Of a stretch of 64,000 nucleotides of DNA, positions 1 to 9,800 are shown piece after piece (within the stretch, counting starts at the first letter, position 1; every line of letters begins with the position of its first letter). The DNA lies in the NCBI RefSeq assembly GCF_000712035.1, contig NZ_JONV01000011.1, positions 1-64,000 of the forward strand, in the 5' to 3' direction. The DNA is from Salinicoccus luteus DSM 17002. Its GTDB lineage: Bacteria; Bacillota; Bacilli; Staphylococcales; Salinicoccaceae. The notes under the pieces were generated by a model. The model made no database searches. It saw only the letters and a list, made by a program, of their open reading frames with translations, and had not been told where the DNA came from. The translations under genes were made by a program, and so were the position numbers.

Positions 1-2
1 CG

Positions 3-689
3 ATCCGCCGAAACCCTACGGGCAAATATTTTGTTTCCCTTTTGGTCGAAACGGAAACGGAGCCGATGAAGAAAACGGGTTCTGCTGTAGGAGTTGATGT
101 GGGGCTAAAGGACTTCGCTGTTCTATCTGATGAGACGGTTTACGAAAACCCTCATTTCTTCCATACGCTGGAGAAGAAACTTGCGAAAGAACAACGCAAG
201 TTGTCCAGACGAAAAGAGCAGGCCATTAAAGACGGTCGGAGGTTGTCCGAGTCAAAGAACTACCAGAAACAACGCATCAAGGTGGCGAAGATACATGAAA
301 ACATCAAAAGCAAGCGACGCGATTACCTGCACAAACTTTCCACCGAGATTGTCAAAAACCACGACATTATCGGGATTGAAGATTTGTTGGTAAAAAATAT
401 GGTCTTGAATCGCAAACTGGCCAAATCCATTTCTGAAGTGAGTTGGGCGGAATTTCGTGCCTTGCTGGAATACAAAGCAAAATGGTACGGGAAGGAAGTT
501 GTAGCGGTTGCTCGAAACTTCCCATCTTCTCAATTGTGTTCAGGATGTGGCCACCAAAATAAAGCCGTTAAGAATCTCGCTATTCGTGACTGGAAGTGCC
601 CGGAATGTCACGCCCGTCATGACCGGGATATTAACGCAAGCATGAATCTGAAAAACGAGGCGTTGCGAATCTTAAGCCTCCAACCGTAG
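3..689 (+). CDS. tnpB: TnpB-type RNA-guided nuclease of an IS200/IS605 element (5' end outside window)
   Basis: The reading frame is open to the left edge and starts inside the protein with the conserved segment NPTGKYFVSLLVE, so the N-terminal part lies outside the window. The visible part carries the split RuvC nuclease: Asp in GVDVGLKDF, Glu in GIEDLLVKNM and Asp in DRDINASMNL. A zinc ribbon (CSGCGH ... CPECHARH) sits before the last Asp. TnpB proteins use a right-end-derived RNA to cut DNA and so help the element persist. All visible catalytic residues are intact, so this is not an obvious pseudogene. Whether a tnpA transposase lies upstream cannot be seen. The first ATG in frame (about 66) is internal to the domain and is not a credible start. 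Confidence 0.93.
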   Translation: MRRNPTGKYFVSLLVETETEPMKKTGSAVGVDVGLKDFAVLSDETVYENPHFFHTLEKKLAKEQRKLSRRKEQAIKDGRRLSESKNYQKQRIKVAKIHENIKSKRRDYLHKLSTEIVKNHDIIGIEDLLVKNMVLNRKLAKSISEVSWAEFRALLEYKAKWYGKEVVAVARNFPSSQLCSGCGHQNKAVKNLAIRDWKCPECHARHDRDINASMNLKNEALRILSLQP

Positions 690-790
690 GGACTACGGGG
701 ATAGCCTAATTAACATCCGACCATTAGGTTGGAGTTCCTAGGAATCTCCATCTTCAAAATCCAAAGGATTTAAGGTGGAGTAGTTCAAAC
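690..790 (+). ncRNA. Right end of the tnpB element, candidate omega (re) RNA scaffold
   Basis: About 100 bases directly after tnpB contain two foldable segments. The first is an imperfect palindrome at 731-749 (GGAGTTCC / GGAATCTCC). The second is a hairpin at 757-771 (AAATCC, loop AAA, GGATTT) that extends outward through CCATCTT (748-754) and AAGGTGG (772-778). The tract ends in TAGTTCAAAC, resembling the ends of IS200/IS605 elements. In known TnpB systems the guide RNA scaffold overlaps the tnpB 3' end and the right end, and the guide is the flanking DNA. Here the guide would start near 786-791. The exact end is a guess because the left end is not visible. Confidence 0.55.
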
Positions 791-854
791 TGCCAGTATA
801 CTAGATAAAATTTGAAAAAAGCGTCATTTCAATAAACGTTCACAAATTCGCATG
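791..854. other. AT-rich spacer between the mobile element and the yisL terminator
   Basis: The spacer shows no open reading frame, repeat or clear promoter. It is the flank that would supply the TnpB guide. Confidence 0.4.
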
Positions 855-882
855 AAAAAAGGCACCCTGTAGAAGAGTGCCT
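855..882 (-). terminator. Rho-independent terminator of yisK-yisL
   Basis: On the minus strand GGCACTC ... GGGTGCC is followed by TTTTTT, just downstream of the yisL stop codon. Confidence 0.8.
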
Positions 883-895
883 GGCCCCGTCCCAA

Positions 896-1270
896 TCAAG
901 CGAACAATGCGCTCAACGGGCCTGCCGGTAAATAGATTCCAAGTGCAATCGTCACGACCAGGAAAATGACCAGCGCGATGACGAGGTTGCGCCCTGTACC
1001 TTTTTTACGCTGTTTGATCAGTGCCATCTCCATGAGGCCGATTGTAATGAGGCCCGCAAGGAATTTAAGTCCGTACATCATCTGATCGCCGCTGCTGAAG
1101 TCGAGGAACAGCATGAGACCAGTAAAAAGGATGATCAGATAGATCAATCTGAGGACCATATGCAGTGCTTTTGAATACTTGGATTCGCCATCCGGACGAT
1201 CGATTGAATTATACGTGATGATGAATAGGATGATCGCCAGGACGAGCGATGTCAGGTGCAAGTGTATCAT
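896..1270 (-). CDS. yisL: YisL/UPF0344 family membrane protein
   Basis: This 124-residue protein has four hydrophobic stretches (about residues 3-20, 39-57, 66-84 and 95-118), matching the small integral membrane family UPF0344/DUF1516 (B. subtilis YisL). Its function is not known. A GAAAGGAAG ribosome binding site precedes the ATG. It lies 54 bases downstream of yisK on the same strand and is followed by a terminator, so it is probably the last gene of that transcript. The family call rests on the MIHLHLTSLVLAI start and the overall topology. Confidence 0.75.
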   Translation of the reverse strand: MIHLHLTSLVLAIILFIITYNSIDRPDGESKYSKALHMVLRLIYLIILFTGLMLFLDFSSGDQMMYGLKFLAGLITIGLMEMALIKQRKKGTGRNLVIALVIFLVVTIALGIYLPAGPLSALFA

Positions 1271-1324
1271 TTAATCTTCCTTTCAAATATGAATCAACAA
1301 TATCTTATCATATTTCAGGAGAGA

Positions 1325-2227
1325 TTACTTATCAATATATGTCGTCAATGTGCCGATGCCATTGATGGATACACGCACTTCATCCCCCGGCTGCAGGAAC
1401 TGCGGTGGATTCATGCCGGCACCGACGCCGCCCGGTGTCCCTGTGGCAATGATGTCCCCCGGCTCGAGCGTGACATATTTGGAGACTTCAGCAATCAATT
1501 CATCGAGTTTCAGCACCATCTCGCGGGTGCTGCCATCCTGGCGGATATCACCATTGACCTTGGTGACGATGGCCGTCTGCTCAGGGTTCGGCAGCTCGTC
1601 CTTTGTGACGATGAACGGCCCCATCGGGCATCCGCCCTTCAGGCTTTTGGAAAGGAACGCCTGATGATGCTCCCTCTGCAGGTCGCGGGCAGTGATATCG
1701 TTGATGATCGTATAGCCGTATATATAATCGAGTGCCATGGAACTCTGGATCTTTTCCGCACGCTTTCCGATGACGACGCCAAGCTCCCCTTCGTAGTCCA
1801 GTTCGCTGGTGATGTCCTGATGGCTTGGGATCGTCGCCTCGTCACCGACCAGGCTGGTCGCCGCCTTCGTGAATACATACAGGTTCTGCACTTCGTTGTT
1901 CAGTTCTTCAGCGTGCTTCCTGTAGTTCCTGCCAAAGGCGATCACATTGTTCGGTGGCGTCACCGGTGCACGGAATGTAATTTCATTGAAGGGCGCCTTG
2001 TACTTGTCGGCCTCTCCTGAATCCTGTGCTTTTTCCACTAATTTTCGGACATGTTCCTGGAAATCCAGCGTGTGGTATTTTGAAATGCCTTCAAGCAGGG
2101 TTTTAGGATAATCCGCTTCATCCCCGAATGCTTCAAACAGTTTCGGAAGGATCCAGGCACTTTCCTCACGCTTCACTTTGACGCCGTAATACGTGTGATT
2201 CCCATAATCAAATGTTAAAAATTTCAT
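1325..2227 (-). CDS. yisK: Fumarylacetoacetate hydrolase-family protein (YisK-like)
   Basis: This 300-residue protein has a small N-terminal domain and a C-terminal FAH fold. The metal ligands of the family are visible as Glu146 and Glu148 in LDYEGELG and Asp177 in IINDITARD. Other hallmarks are [11 protein letters not shown] (about 98-108) and [11 protein letters not shown] near the end. FAH proteins hydrolyse or decarboxylate 2-oxo acids using Mg2+ or Mn2+. The close homologue B. subtilis YisK has been described as an oxaloacetate decarboxylase, so that activity is plausible but inferred. The start has AAGGAG eight bases upstream. It probably forms a short operon with yisL. Confidence 0.85.
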   Translation of the reverse strand: MKFLTFDYGNHTYYGVKVKREESAWILPKLFEAFGDEADYPKTLLEGISKYHTLDFQEHVRKLVEKAQDSGEADKYKAPFNEITFRAPVTPPNNVIAFGRNYRKHAEELNNEVQNLYVFTKAATSLVGDEATIPSHQDITSELDYEGELGVVIGKRAEKIQSSMALDYIYGYTIINDITARDLQREHHQAFLSKSLKGGCPMGPFIVTKDELPNPEQTAIVTKVNGDIRQDGSTREMVLKLDELIAEVSKYVTLEPGDIIATGTPGGVGAGMNPPQFLQPGDEVRVSINGIGTLTTYIDK

Positions 2228-2275
2228 GGAATACGCTCCTTATGTGTGTATTTACTTCATTATAACAGACAATGC

Positions 2276-3400
2276 CTATCTGGTGATTCCATTTTCAGAA
2301 TTATTCGCAAATAAATCCTCGATGCTCCTGATCCGGTACCGGTGCATGACAGTGGCAAGCACCATCACGAAAACATGGATGACGAGCGCCGTCCAAATCA
2401 TGGTGGAAACCTCCATTTCGCCATACAGACCAGCACCGATTCCATAGAATATCAGCATGAACACGATGTTGGAGAGGATATACAGGGTCAGTGCATATCT
2501 GCCCGTGCGCCTGAACACTTCCAGGATGCCGGACGGCACTGCGACCGTAAGGTACAGCAGGAACAGGAAATAGCCGAGGGCGAGTACAGGCCCGCCGAAG
2601 TTCTCCGCCAGAAGGCGGCCGCTGTAGCTGCCGAGTGTCAGCACCTGGATCATCTTGACCGCCATGCCGCCGCCGGCAAGTACGATGAACAGGATGATGT
2701 GCATCACCGGATTCGACCGTATGAAGCGGACGATATTGAGTTTTCCGAGACTGATGCCCACAAGCAGCCATGGCAGTACGGTGAACAGGAGCCCGTACAT
2801 TTCACTGATCACGTTCCTTGAGAACAGTTCGATGTTCAGTGCAATGATTGCGAAGTAGTCCGTACTCCTGAAGACACTTGTGAACTCCTGTACATCCTGC
2901 AGGGCCGTATAGATGATGTCCGTCGGCGAGCCGATGCTCGCAAAGAAGCCGACAAGGACGTTGGCAGCCAGATGGAAGAGGAACAGCAGCATTCCGGAAA
3001 TGAGGGGTACCGCCCAGTGCGTCTTCAAAAAGAGCAGCGCAACCAGTGCCATCAGTGCCAGGCCGGGCAGGAAGTCGAAGGCGAAGATGAAGAATGTCTG
3101 GACGATGCCGAGTGCCAGCACGAAAGCCGCCACTTTGGCAAGGTTGCCGATGCCGTAATGCCTGAAGGCGTGGATAAGGTAGCCTGTGGCAAGGGCCACA
3201 AGCGGCACGATGGCCCCGCCGATGAAGATGTCCAGCACCTGGAAGGTGCTCAGATTGCTGCCGCTCAAGTATTCATATGGGTTCAACGCTTCATAGGGCA
3301 TCATGAAAAAGAGGCCGTTCATCAGCAGTACACCGAAGAACAGGATGCCGAGGATGATGCTTGAACGTGTGCTTTCAGTTATCAAATTTAATCGCTCCAT
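2276..3400 (-). CDS. Multispanning membrane protein, DUF418-like
   Basis: A protein of about 374 residues with roughly ten hydrophobic segments. The C-terminal part (GRYALTLYILSNIVFMLIF) resembles the DUF418 family of predicted membrane proteins, whose function is unknown. The start is taken at the ATG of MERLNLITES, which overlaps the addA 3' end by 26 bases. An upstream start at 3430 is also open. Neither has a strong ribosome binding site, so translation may be coupled to addA. The gene is convergent with nothing and follows addBA on the same strand. Confidence 0.6.
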   Translation of the reverse strand: MERLNLITESTRSSIILGILFFGVLLMNGLFFMMPYEALNPYEYLSGSNLSTFQVLDIFIGGAIVPLVALATGYLIHAFRHYGIGNLAKVAAFVLALGIVQTFFIFAFDFLPGLALMALVALLFLKTHWAVPLISGMLLFLFHLAANVLVGFFASIGSPTDIIYTALQDVQEFTSVFRSTDYFAIIALNIELFSRNVISEMYGLLFTVLPWLLVGISLGKLNIVRFIRSNPVMHIILFIVLAGGGMAVKMIQVLTLGSYSGRLLAENFGGPVLALGYFLFLLYLTVAVPSGILEVFRRTGRYALTLYILSNIVFMLIFYGIGAGLYGEMEVSTMIWTALVIHVFVMVLATVMHRYRIRSIEDLFANNSENGITR

Positions 3401-6400
3401 AGTCAAAGAAATATAGGTATACCGTAACATCTTTCCTGAGCGCCTGCATTATCGAACGCCTGTAGATGTCCATCTGCGTACGGTACCGTTCCACGAGGTC
3501 CGATTCAGTCAGGCCGGTGTGCGCCACCCGGTCCGTCTTATAGTCGATGATGACGAATTCATCATCCATCTCAAGGAGTACATCGACGATCCCCTGGACC
3601 ATCTGCCGGTCGAAGTCGGAATAGCCGATGGCCTTCTGGTTCATGATGAACGGGATTTCCGTGTGGATCGACTGCTGGCCTTCGAGCAGTTGCCGCATCG
3701 TTTCATCCGCCAGGAACTGGTGGATGTTTTGGATCATCTGTGTCTGGTGCGCCGGGGTGATCAGTGGATCGTCATCCGTATGTTCCAGGATCATCCGTTC
3801 GATGAACGTCGCCTGCGATTCCTCATCCAGCGCGCGGAGGGCATCGTATCGGTTGAGCAGATGCATCATCATCTGGTGCATCATCGTTCCGAATACCGGC
3901 GCATCGAGCGATTCGCTGCGGAAATTCGGTGCACGGAAGTTCGGCGTGCGGTCGTGCCGGATGACGGCACTGTCATCCGGCGGCGTCTCATTCCGGCGCT
4001 TGATCTCCGTCACGGACTCCTTGTATACCGTCTCGGTCGCCTCCCTGTGCGGATACTCGTGAAGGATGCGTTCCTTCAGCAGCTGGTTCCCGCTGATCTT
4101 CAGATTTTCCAGAGTTTCAAGGGAGGTGTATTCGACGGCCTGCGGTTCCGCCTCCACTTCTTCGATATGATGCACCTCGAGTGCATCCATCGGCGTATTG
4201 ACGAGCACCGGTGCCAGAAGATCCTGGATGCTGCGGATCGAGAGCCTGTCGTCTGCATGGACCTTGCCGCCTTCATAGGTGAACTTCTCCTTCATCTCCC
4301 CCTTGTAGACGAGCGGGATGATGAGCTGGTCGATGGCCCGTGTCAATGCCACATAGACCAGACGCATCTCCTCACTGATGCGCTCCTGCTGGATCGTCTG
4401 CTTGACGACCTGGGCATGGATGCTCGGCAGGAGCACCTGGCGCTCAGGTATGAAGCGCTTGAAGGCGATGCCGCCGTCCGGATGGATCGTCACCTTCTTC
4501 GTGACATCCATCATGTTCAGCTGCCTGTGGAGGCCGGCATAGATGACGTAGTTGAATTCGAGTCCCTTCGATGCATGGATCGTCATGACACGGAGCGTAT
4601 CCGCATCATCGGAGACCGTATTCTCCTCCCCGAAATCCTGGCCGTCCTGGATCATGCGGGCGATGTAGGTGATGAACTCATATAGGGAAAGGTGGGACAT
4701 CTTCTCGAAATCCATCGCCTTCTCAACGAAGCCGTTCAGGTTGGCACGCCGTGTGAGGCCGCCCTTGAGGCCTGCGAAATACTCCAGGATGTTGAGCTCA
4801 AGATAGATTTCATCGATCAGTTCGGGCACACTCATATACCTTGCATAGTCCTGCAGCGTCCGGAGCGTATCCAGAAACTCCCCGATCTTCTTCATCACGA
4901 GTGCCGGGCCCTCATAGCTGACGAGGGCCTCATACATGTATTCGCAGTCGGAATCGGCACGGATGTGGGCGATGTCATCCTCAGAGAAGTTGAACATCGG
5001 CAGCCGCATGACACCGACCAGGTGATCATCCTGAAGCGGATTATCGACGATGGACAGGAGGCTGATCATCGTACGGATCTCCAGGGTATCGAGATAGCCG
5101 GAACGGTTGTTGACGAATACCGGCAGCTCCGCTTCGGAGAGGAGCTTGCGGTAGGCTTCGTTATCCCGCGTATTCCGTGTCAGTATGACGATGTCCCGGT
5201 AGTCCGCACCCGATTTCCTGAGATGCTTCACCACCTGGACGATATGGAGTATCTCCGCATCCTCCCCCTTGCCCTCGGCATCCTCGATGATGTGGCATTC
5301 CGAGGCGAGCGGCGGGGCATCCAGGTAGTTCCCCTGGACGAGCCGGTGGGTCTCATCATATTCCACCTCCCCGACCTCCCTGTCCATGATGCGTTCGAAC
5401 ACCGCATTCGTCAGGTCGATCACTTCCCCCCGGGAGCGGAAGTTGTGGTTCAGGCTGATGACCCGGCCGCTGCCGGGCTCCCGGAAGCGTTCGGATTTTT
5501 CGATGAACAGGGACGGGTCTGCCTGCCTGAATTTGTAGATGGACTGTTTGACATCCCCCACCATGAACAGGTTGCCGGTCGCCTCATCCCCGCTTTTCAG
5601 GGACTGGATGATGGCCTCCTGGACACGGTTGATGTCCTGGTATTCATCGATCATGACCTCCTTGAACCGGCTCTGGTACATCGAGCGGACCGCGCCGTCA
5701 GATGCATTCAGGATGGCCAGTGCATAATGTTCATAGTCGGAGAAGTCCATTTCGTTGCGGGAGAGCTTCTGTTTGCGGAAGCGTTCGATGACTTCCAAAA
5801 CGATGCGGATCAGGGTGTTGCTGTAGCCGTTCAGCGGGGCGAGTTCATCGCTCACACGTCCGAGCGTATAGGCTGGTGTTTCCCTGATTTCCGCATAGCG
5901 CTTCTTCACGCGGTTCTGGACTGCGAGCAGTTGTGCCTTGGCATCCGGATCGTCGATGTTTTTGATGAATGCAGAGCGGCCATCCTTGAGGCTGAACGTC
6001 GGCAGTTCCACCGGCCGGCCTTCCCGGTTCTCCTCCATCGCGCCCATGACGGTGCGGCCGAGCCCCTCGATGGCATCGAAGGCATCCCGCACCTGCGTTT
6101 CCTTGATCGATTCATGCGTCACCACATGATAGTGGCTGCGCAGCTGGTCGATATCGGCCATCAGGGCCTCGAGCTTCAGCTTTACGTTGTGGTTGTGCGC
6201 ATCCAGAATGGCCTGCAGGTGCGCTTCATTCAGATACTGGTCGATGTTCCCCTCCAGATAGCCTTCCGGATCGGGGCTCGCCACGGCCGTATAGTACAGG
6301 TCGCGGATCGTATTCAGCAGCCCGTCATTGTTCTTGTCGGTCGACAGCATCATCGACAGCGTGTTGAAATCCTCCGCCCCTTCCGCATAGTAGGATTCGA

Positions 6401-6818
6401 GTACATTCGATATCACCTGGTCCAGGCGGATCTTCATCTCGACATCCCCGAGTGTCCGCATGTCCGGGGACAGGCCGATCGTATTGTAGTGCATCTGTAT
6501 GAGGTGCAGGCAGAAGCTGTGGAGTGTGGAGATATGCGCCTCCTTCAGCTTGAGCATCTCGGTGTAGATGGCCGGGTCCCGCTTCTCCCCATACGCCTTG
6601 CGCAATGCCTTTTCGATCTTGTCCTTCATGTCCCGTGCGCTCATGTTGGTGAAGGTTGCGACGAACACTTCATCGATGCTGTAGCGGCCTTCGAGGATCT
6701 TGCGGATGATCCGTTCGACCAGGACCGTCGTCTTGCCGCTGCCCGCCGCTGCGGCCACCAGCACGTCCGATCCTTCATATTCAATCGCTTCAAGCTGTTT
6801 ATCTGTCCACTGGACCAT
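3375..6818 (-). CDS. addA: ATP-dependent helicase/nuclease subunit A (AddA/RexA)
   Basis: AddA is the 3'-5' helicase and 3'-strand nuclease subunit of the AddAB (RexAB) enzyme, which resects double-strand breaks up to Chi and loads RecA. The 1147-residue protein has a UvrD-type Walker A (AAAGSGKTT, about 23-31), Walker B VMIDEYQDIN, the C-terminal UvrD motif LVYVALTRA, and a terminal PD-(D/E)XK nuclease (GIVDVLLEMDD ... VIIDYKTDR). The start is set at the ATG of MVQWTDKQLE, because AGTGAGG lies nine bases upstream; an earlier ATG at 6839 lacks this. It overlaps the addB 3' end by 20 bases, the usual coupled arrangement. Confidence 0.97.
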   Translation of the reverse strand: MVQWTDKQLEAIEYEGSDVLVAAAAGSGKTTVLVERIIRKILEGRYSIDEVFVATFTNMSARDMKDKIEKALRKAYGEKRDPAIYTEMLKLKEAHISTLHSFCLHLIQMHYNTIGLSPDMRTLGDVEMKIRLDQVISNVLESYYAEGAEDFNTLSMMLSTDKNNDGLLNTIRDLYYTAVASPDPEGYLEGNIDQYLNEAHLQAILDAHNHNVKLKLEALMADIDQLRSHYHVVTHESIKETQVRDAFDAIEGLGRTVMGAMEENREGRPVELPTFSLKDGRSAFIKNIDDPDAKAQLLAVQNRVKKRYAEIRETPAYTLGRVSDELAPLNGYSNTLIRIVLEVIERFRKQKLSRNEMDFSDYEHYALAILNASDGAVRSMYQSRFKEVMIDEYQDINRVQEAIIQSLKSGDEATGNLFMVGDVKQSIYKFRQADPSLFIEKSERFREPGSGRVISLNHNFRSRGEVIDLTNAVFERIMDREVGEVEYDETHRLVQGNYLDAPPLASECHIIEDAEGKGEDAEILHIVQVVKHLRKSGADYRDIVILTRNTRDNEAYRKLLSEAELPVFVNNRSGYLDTLEIRTMISLLSIVDNPLQDDHLVGVMRLPMFNFSEDDIAHIRADSDCEYMYEALVSYEGPALVMKKIGEFLDTLRTLQDYARYMSVPELIDEIYLELNILEYFAGLKGGLTRRANLNGFVEKAMDFEKMSHLSLYEFITYIARMIQDGQDFGEENTVSDDADTLRVMTIHASKGLEFNYVIYAGLHRQLNMMDVTKKVTIHPDGGIAFKRFIPERQVLLPSIHAQVVKQTIQQERISEEMRLVYVALTRAIDQLIIPLVYKGEMKEKFTYEGGKVHADDRLSIRSIQDLLAPVLVNTPMDALEVHHIEEVEAEPQAVEYTSLETLENLKISGNQLLKERILHEYPHREATETVYKESVTEIKRRNETPPDDSAVIRHDRTPNFRAPNFRSESLDAPVFGTMMHQMMMHLLNRYDALRALDEESQATFIERMILEHTDDDPLITPAHQTQMIQNIHQFLADETMRQLLEGQQSIHTEIPFIMNQKAIGYSDFDRQMVQGIVDVLLEMDDEFVIIDYKTDRVAHTGLTESDLVERYRTQMDIYRRSIMQALRKDVTVYLYFFDYGAIKFDN

Positions 6819-9800
6819 CGATGGATACCTCACTTTCAAATAGGCTGACTGCTTCCTCGTCCAATTCGTTCTTCCTTATATCCTGGCGGTTCATCAGTGC
6901 ATCGATGTGGCATGCGGACTTGAAGTCGCACATTTCACATGCGAGCCGGGTGTTTCCGGCGTCCGTCGCCATCGGTGATGCGAGCACTTCCCCGCCATAT
7001 ATCTCATCCGTTGCATTCCTGTACATATCCATGATGTGGTCGGCATAATGCCGGAAGAGTTCCGGACTGAAGTACTTGCTCCGCGTCCGTGCATTGATCT
7101 TGCCGTTCTTCGATACGGAGATCGGCAGATACCTGTTGTATTCCTTGAAATCATCGAGGTCCGCAAGCATTCCGCGGATGCCGATCGATGTTTCATCGAG
7201 CTGGACATCATATTCCGCGTGCTCATTGATGAATACGCCGTCCGGCCGCATGCGCTTCTTGTGCTCGGCTTCTGCAGCTTCGAGTGCCGCTTCATCATCG
7301 AGCGAGAGCAGCGGATCCCTGACCGGGAAGAAGAGCATGCTGTTCGGCATGATCTTCTCCTTGCCGAAATGTCTCCTCCCCTGGTCCATCAGCACATGCA
7401 TATAGGTCATCATCTGCAGCTCGAGTCCATTCAGCACCCCTTCACGCGAGATGCTCCGGGTGCTCGACTTGTAGTCGATCAGGTTGACATAGGCCCCGTC
7501 CTTCGTCTCGTACATGTCGACGCGGTCGATCTTCCCGCGCAGATGGATCTTGTAGCCATCATTGCTCGTCAGCGTGACCTCCTCCATCGGGCTGTCCCTG
7601 AAGCCGAATGACAGTTCGACATCGGCGATCCTGTAGTGCCCGAGCGATTCGATGTCCTTCATGAACATGAGCAGTTTGATGATGGCGTCGCGGGCCCTCG
7701 ATTTAAGGGATTTATAGTAGCCGGTATGTTCGAATATGCCGAACTGGATCGCCTGTGAAAACCGCTCGATGGACTCGGCCACCTGTTCGCGGATTTTTTC
7801 GTCCGGATGGCGCAGCGTATAGTCGAGCGATTTGACGACATCATAGAGCACCTCGTGATACAGGTTTCCGAGTTCGAGCGGCGCCACCTGATAGGGTTTA
7901 CGCACCTTGAGCTTCAGGCCGTATCGGCTGAAATGCTGGAAAGGGCATCTGAAGAACGATTCGAACCGTGAAACGCTGGCATTCATCTCAGGGGTATAGA
8001 GCGCCACTGCCGCCTCGCGCGTCAGTGGCTCCGCCCGGTTGTCATAGGTCAGGTTGCGCTTGAGGCGCGGATACACATCGTGCCAGCGCTCCTTCATCAG
8101 TACATGGTAGGCCTCGATCCATCCCCTGTACTCCGGCAGCTCAAGGAATTCTTCCGGTGTTCTGACGGGGGCCGTCATCATCTCGCGCACTTTCAGGTGC
8201 AGGAGCGGTTCCATGCTTTCTATCGATGTGATCAGACGGGACGGATTGAAGCGGTCGTATTCCGCAGTCCGCCTGTATTCATAATTTTTCACCCGCGCCT
8301 CCCCTGGGAGCAGCTCCTCGAGGAATGGGCTGATTTTCGTGACTTCCCCCGATGGCAGGGTGCTCGACCAGCTGAGATAGAGCCCCTCCGTCGCACGGGT
8401 CACACCGAGATAGAAGACGAACCGCTCATCCTGTGCAAGGGTTCTCGAGCTCGGCGAGAGCTCGATGTCCGCATGCTCGAACACCGTCTTCTCCTCATCG
8501 GAGATGATTTCCGTATTGCGGCTCTCACGCGGCATGACATCCCGGTTCAGGCCGATGATGAAGATGTATTTCTTGTTCTCCACCTTCGACAGGTCGAGGG
8601 AACCGACCATCACCTGGTCGATCGTTGATGGCAGCAGGCTGAACTCCGCGTTCCTAAGCCCATCGATGAACGTCTCGTAGAAGAGCGCGAACGGCACCTG
8701 TTCATCATCGAATACCGTATAGGCATCATCAAGCAGACGGATGAACATGTTGTAGGCCTGCTCGGTCTCGTCCCGCGTCTGTATTTCGTTCCTTTCATCG
8801 AGTGCCTCCATCTCTTCGGCAAGCACATCGATGATGCCCTCATCCACGATGAAATCATAGATGACGCTGATGTAGTCGCGCACGGTGCCATCCTTCCTGA
8901 ATTCCCTGAACACTTTTTCGAGCTTTTCGAGCACCGCATTCTTGAAATCGATCATGCCGGCATACGCATCGCTCCTGTCCACCCGCCTGATGCCTTCATC
9001 CGTCACCTCGGTGTGGTAGCGGAACTGCTCATCATCGAAAAGGGCGGAACCGCCCAGGCCGCGCTCCAGCACAAAGTTCTCGAGCTGGTCGATGTAGTGC
9101 CGCTCGGACGCTTCGCACAGATAGCCCGTCTTCAGCACGTTCATGAATGCACCGAATTCATAGTTCCTCATGTAGCACTCGAGGAGGCTCATGATGAACT
9201 GGATGAACGGGTGGGAATGCATCGGCACTTTCTGGTCGATATGGTAGGAGATGCCATACCGGCGGAAGACCGACTGGATCACCGGTTCATAGTTGGCATC
9301 CCGGTAGAGCACACCGAAATCCGTATAGTAGGCCTTGCCGTCGAAGACGAGCGATTCGATCTCCCGGGCCACATCATTGACCTCCTCCAATACATTCGGC
9401 GCCTCGGTGAAGACGACGCCGTCATAGTCGTAGATGGATTCGCTCTGGTCGAAGTACCGTTCGACCTGGATGAGCCCATTTCTGCTGGAGCGCCTGAAGT
9501 CCTCCCCGAAATGTTCGAAGGAGAGCCTGTGGTCGCCCATGTAGTAGCGCAGGCGTTCGATGACGGAATCCGTCTTTCTGAAAAGCTGCTTGTTCGTCCC
9601 CTGGTGGGTCAGCAGCAGGTTGATTTCCCTGACCCGGGTTTCAAGCGCCTGGATCAGCGCGAACTCGCTTTCCGTGAAGTTGTGGAAGCCGTCGATATAG
9701 ATGACGGCATCCTCGAGCGAACGGATCGGAGTATCCGAATACAGCAGGTCGATGAACTGGTCCGCCAGGTTGATGTCCTCGATCTGGAGTTCCGTGATGC

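Noticed and set aside
4692-6848. 718-codon open frame on plus, antisense to addA
   Set aside because: It mirrors the codon structure of addA, has no ribosome binding site or recognisable domain, and is rich in His, Asp and Arg as expected of a shadow frame in G+C-rich codons.
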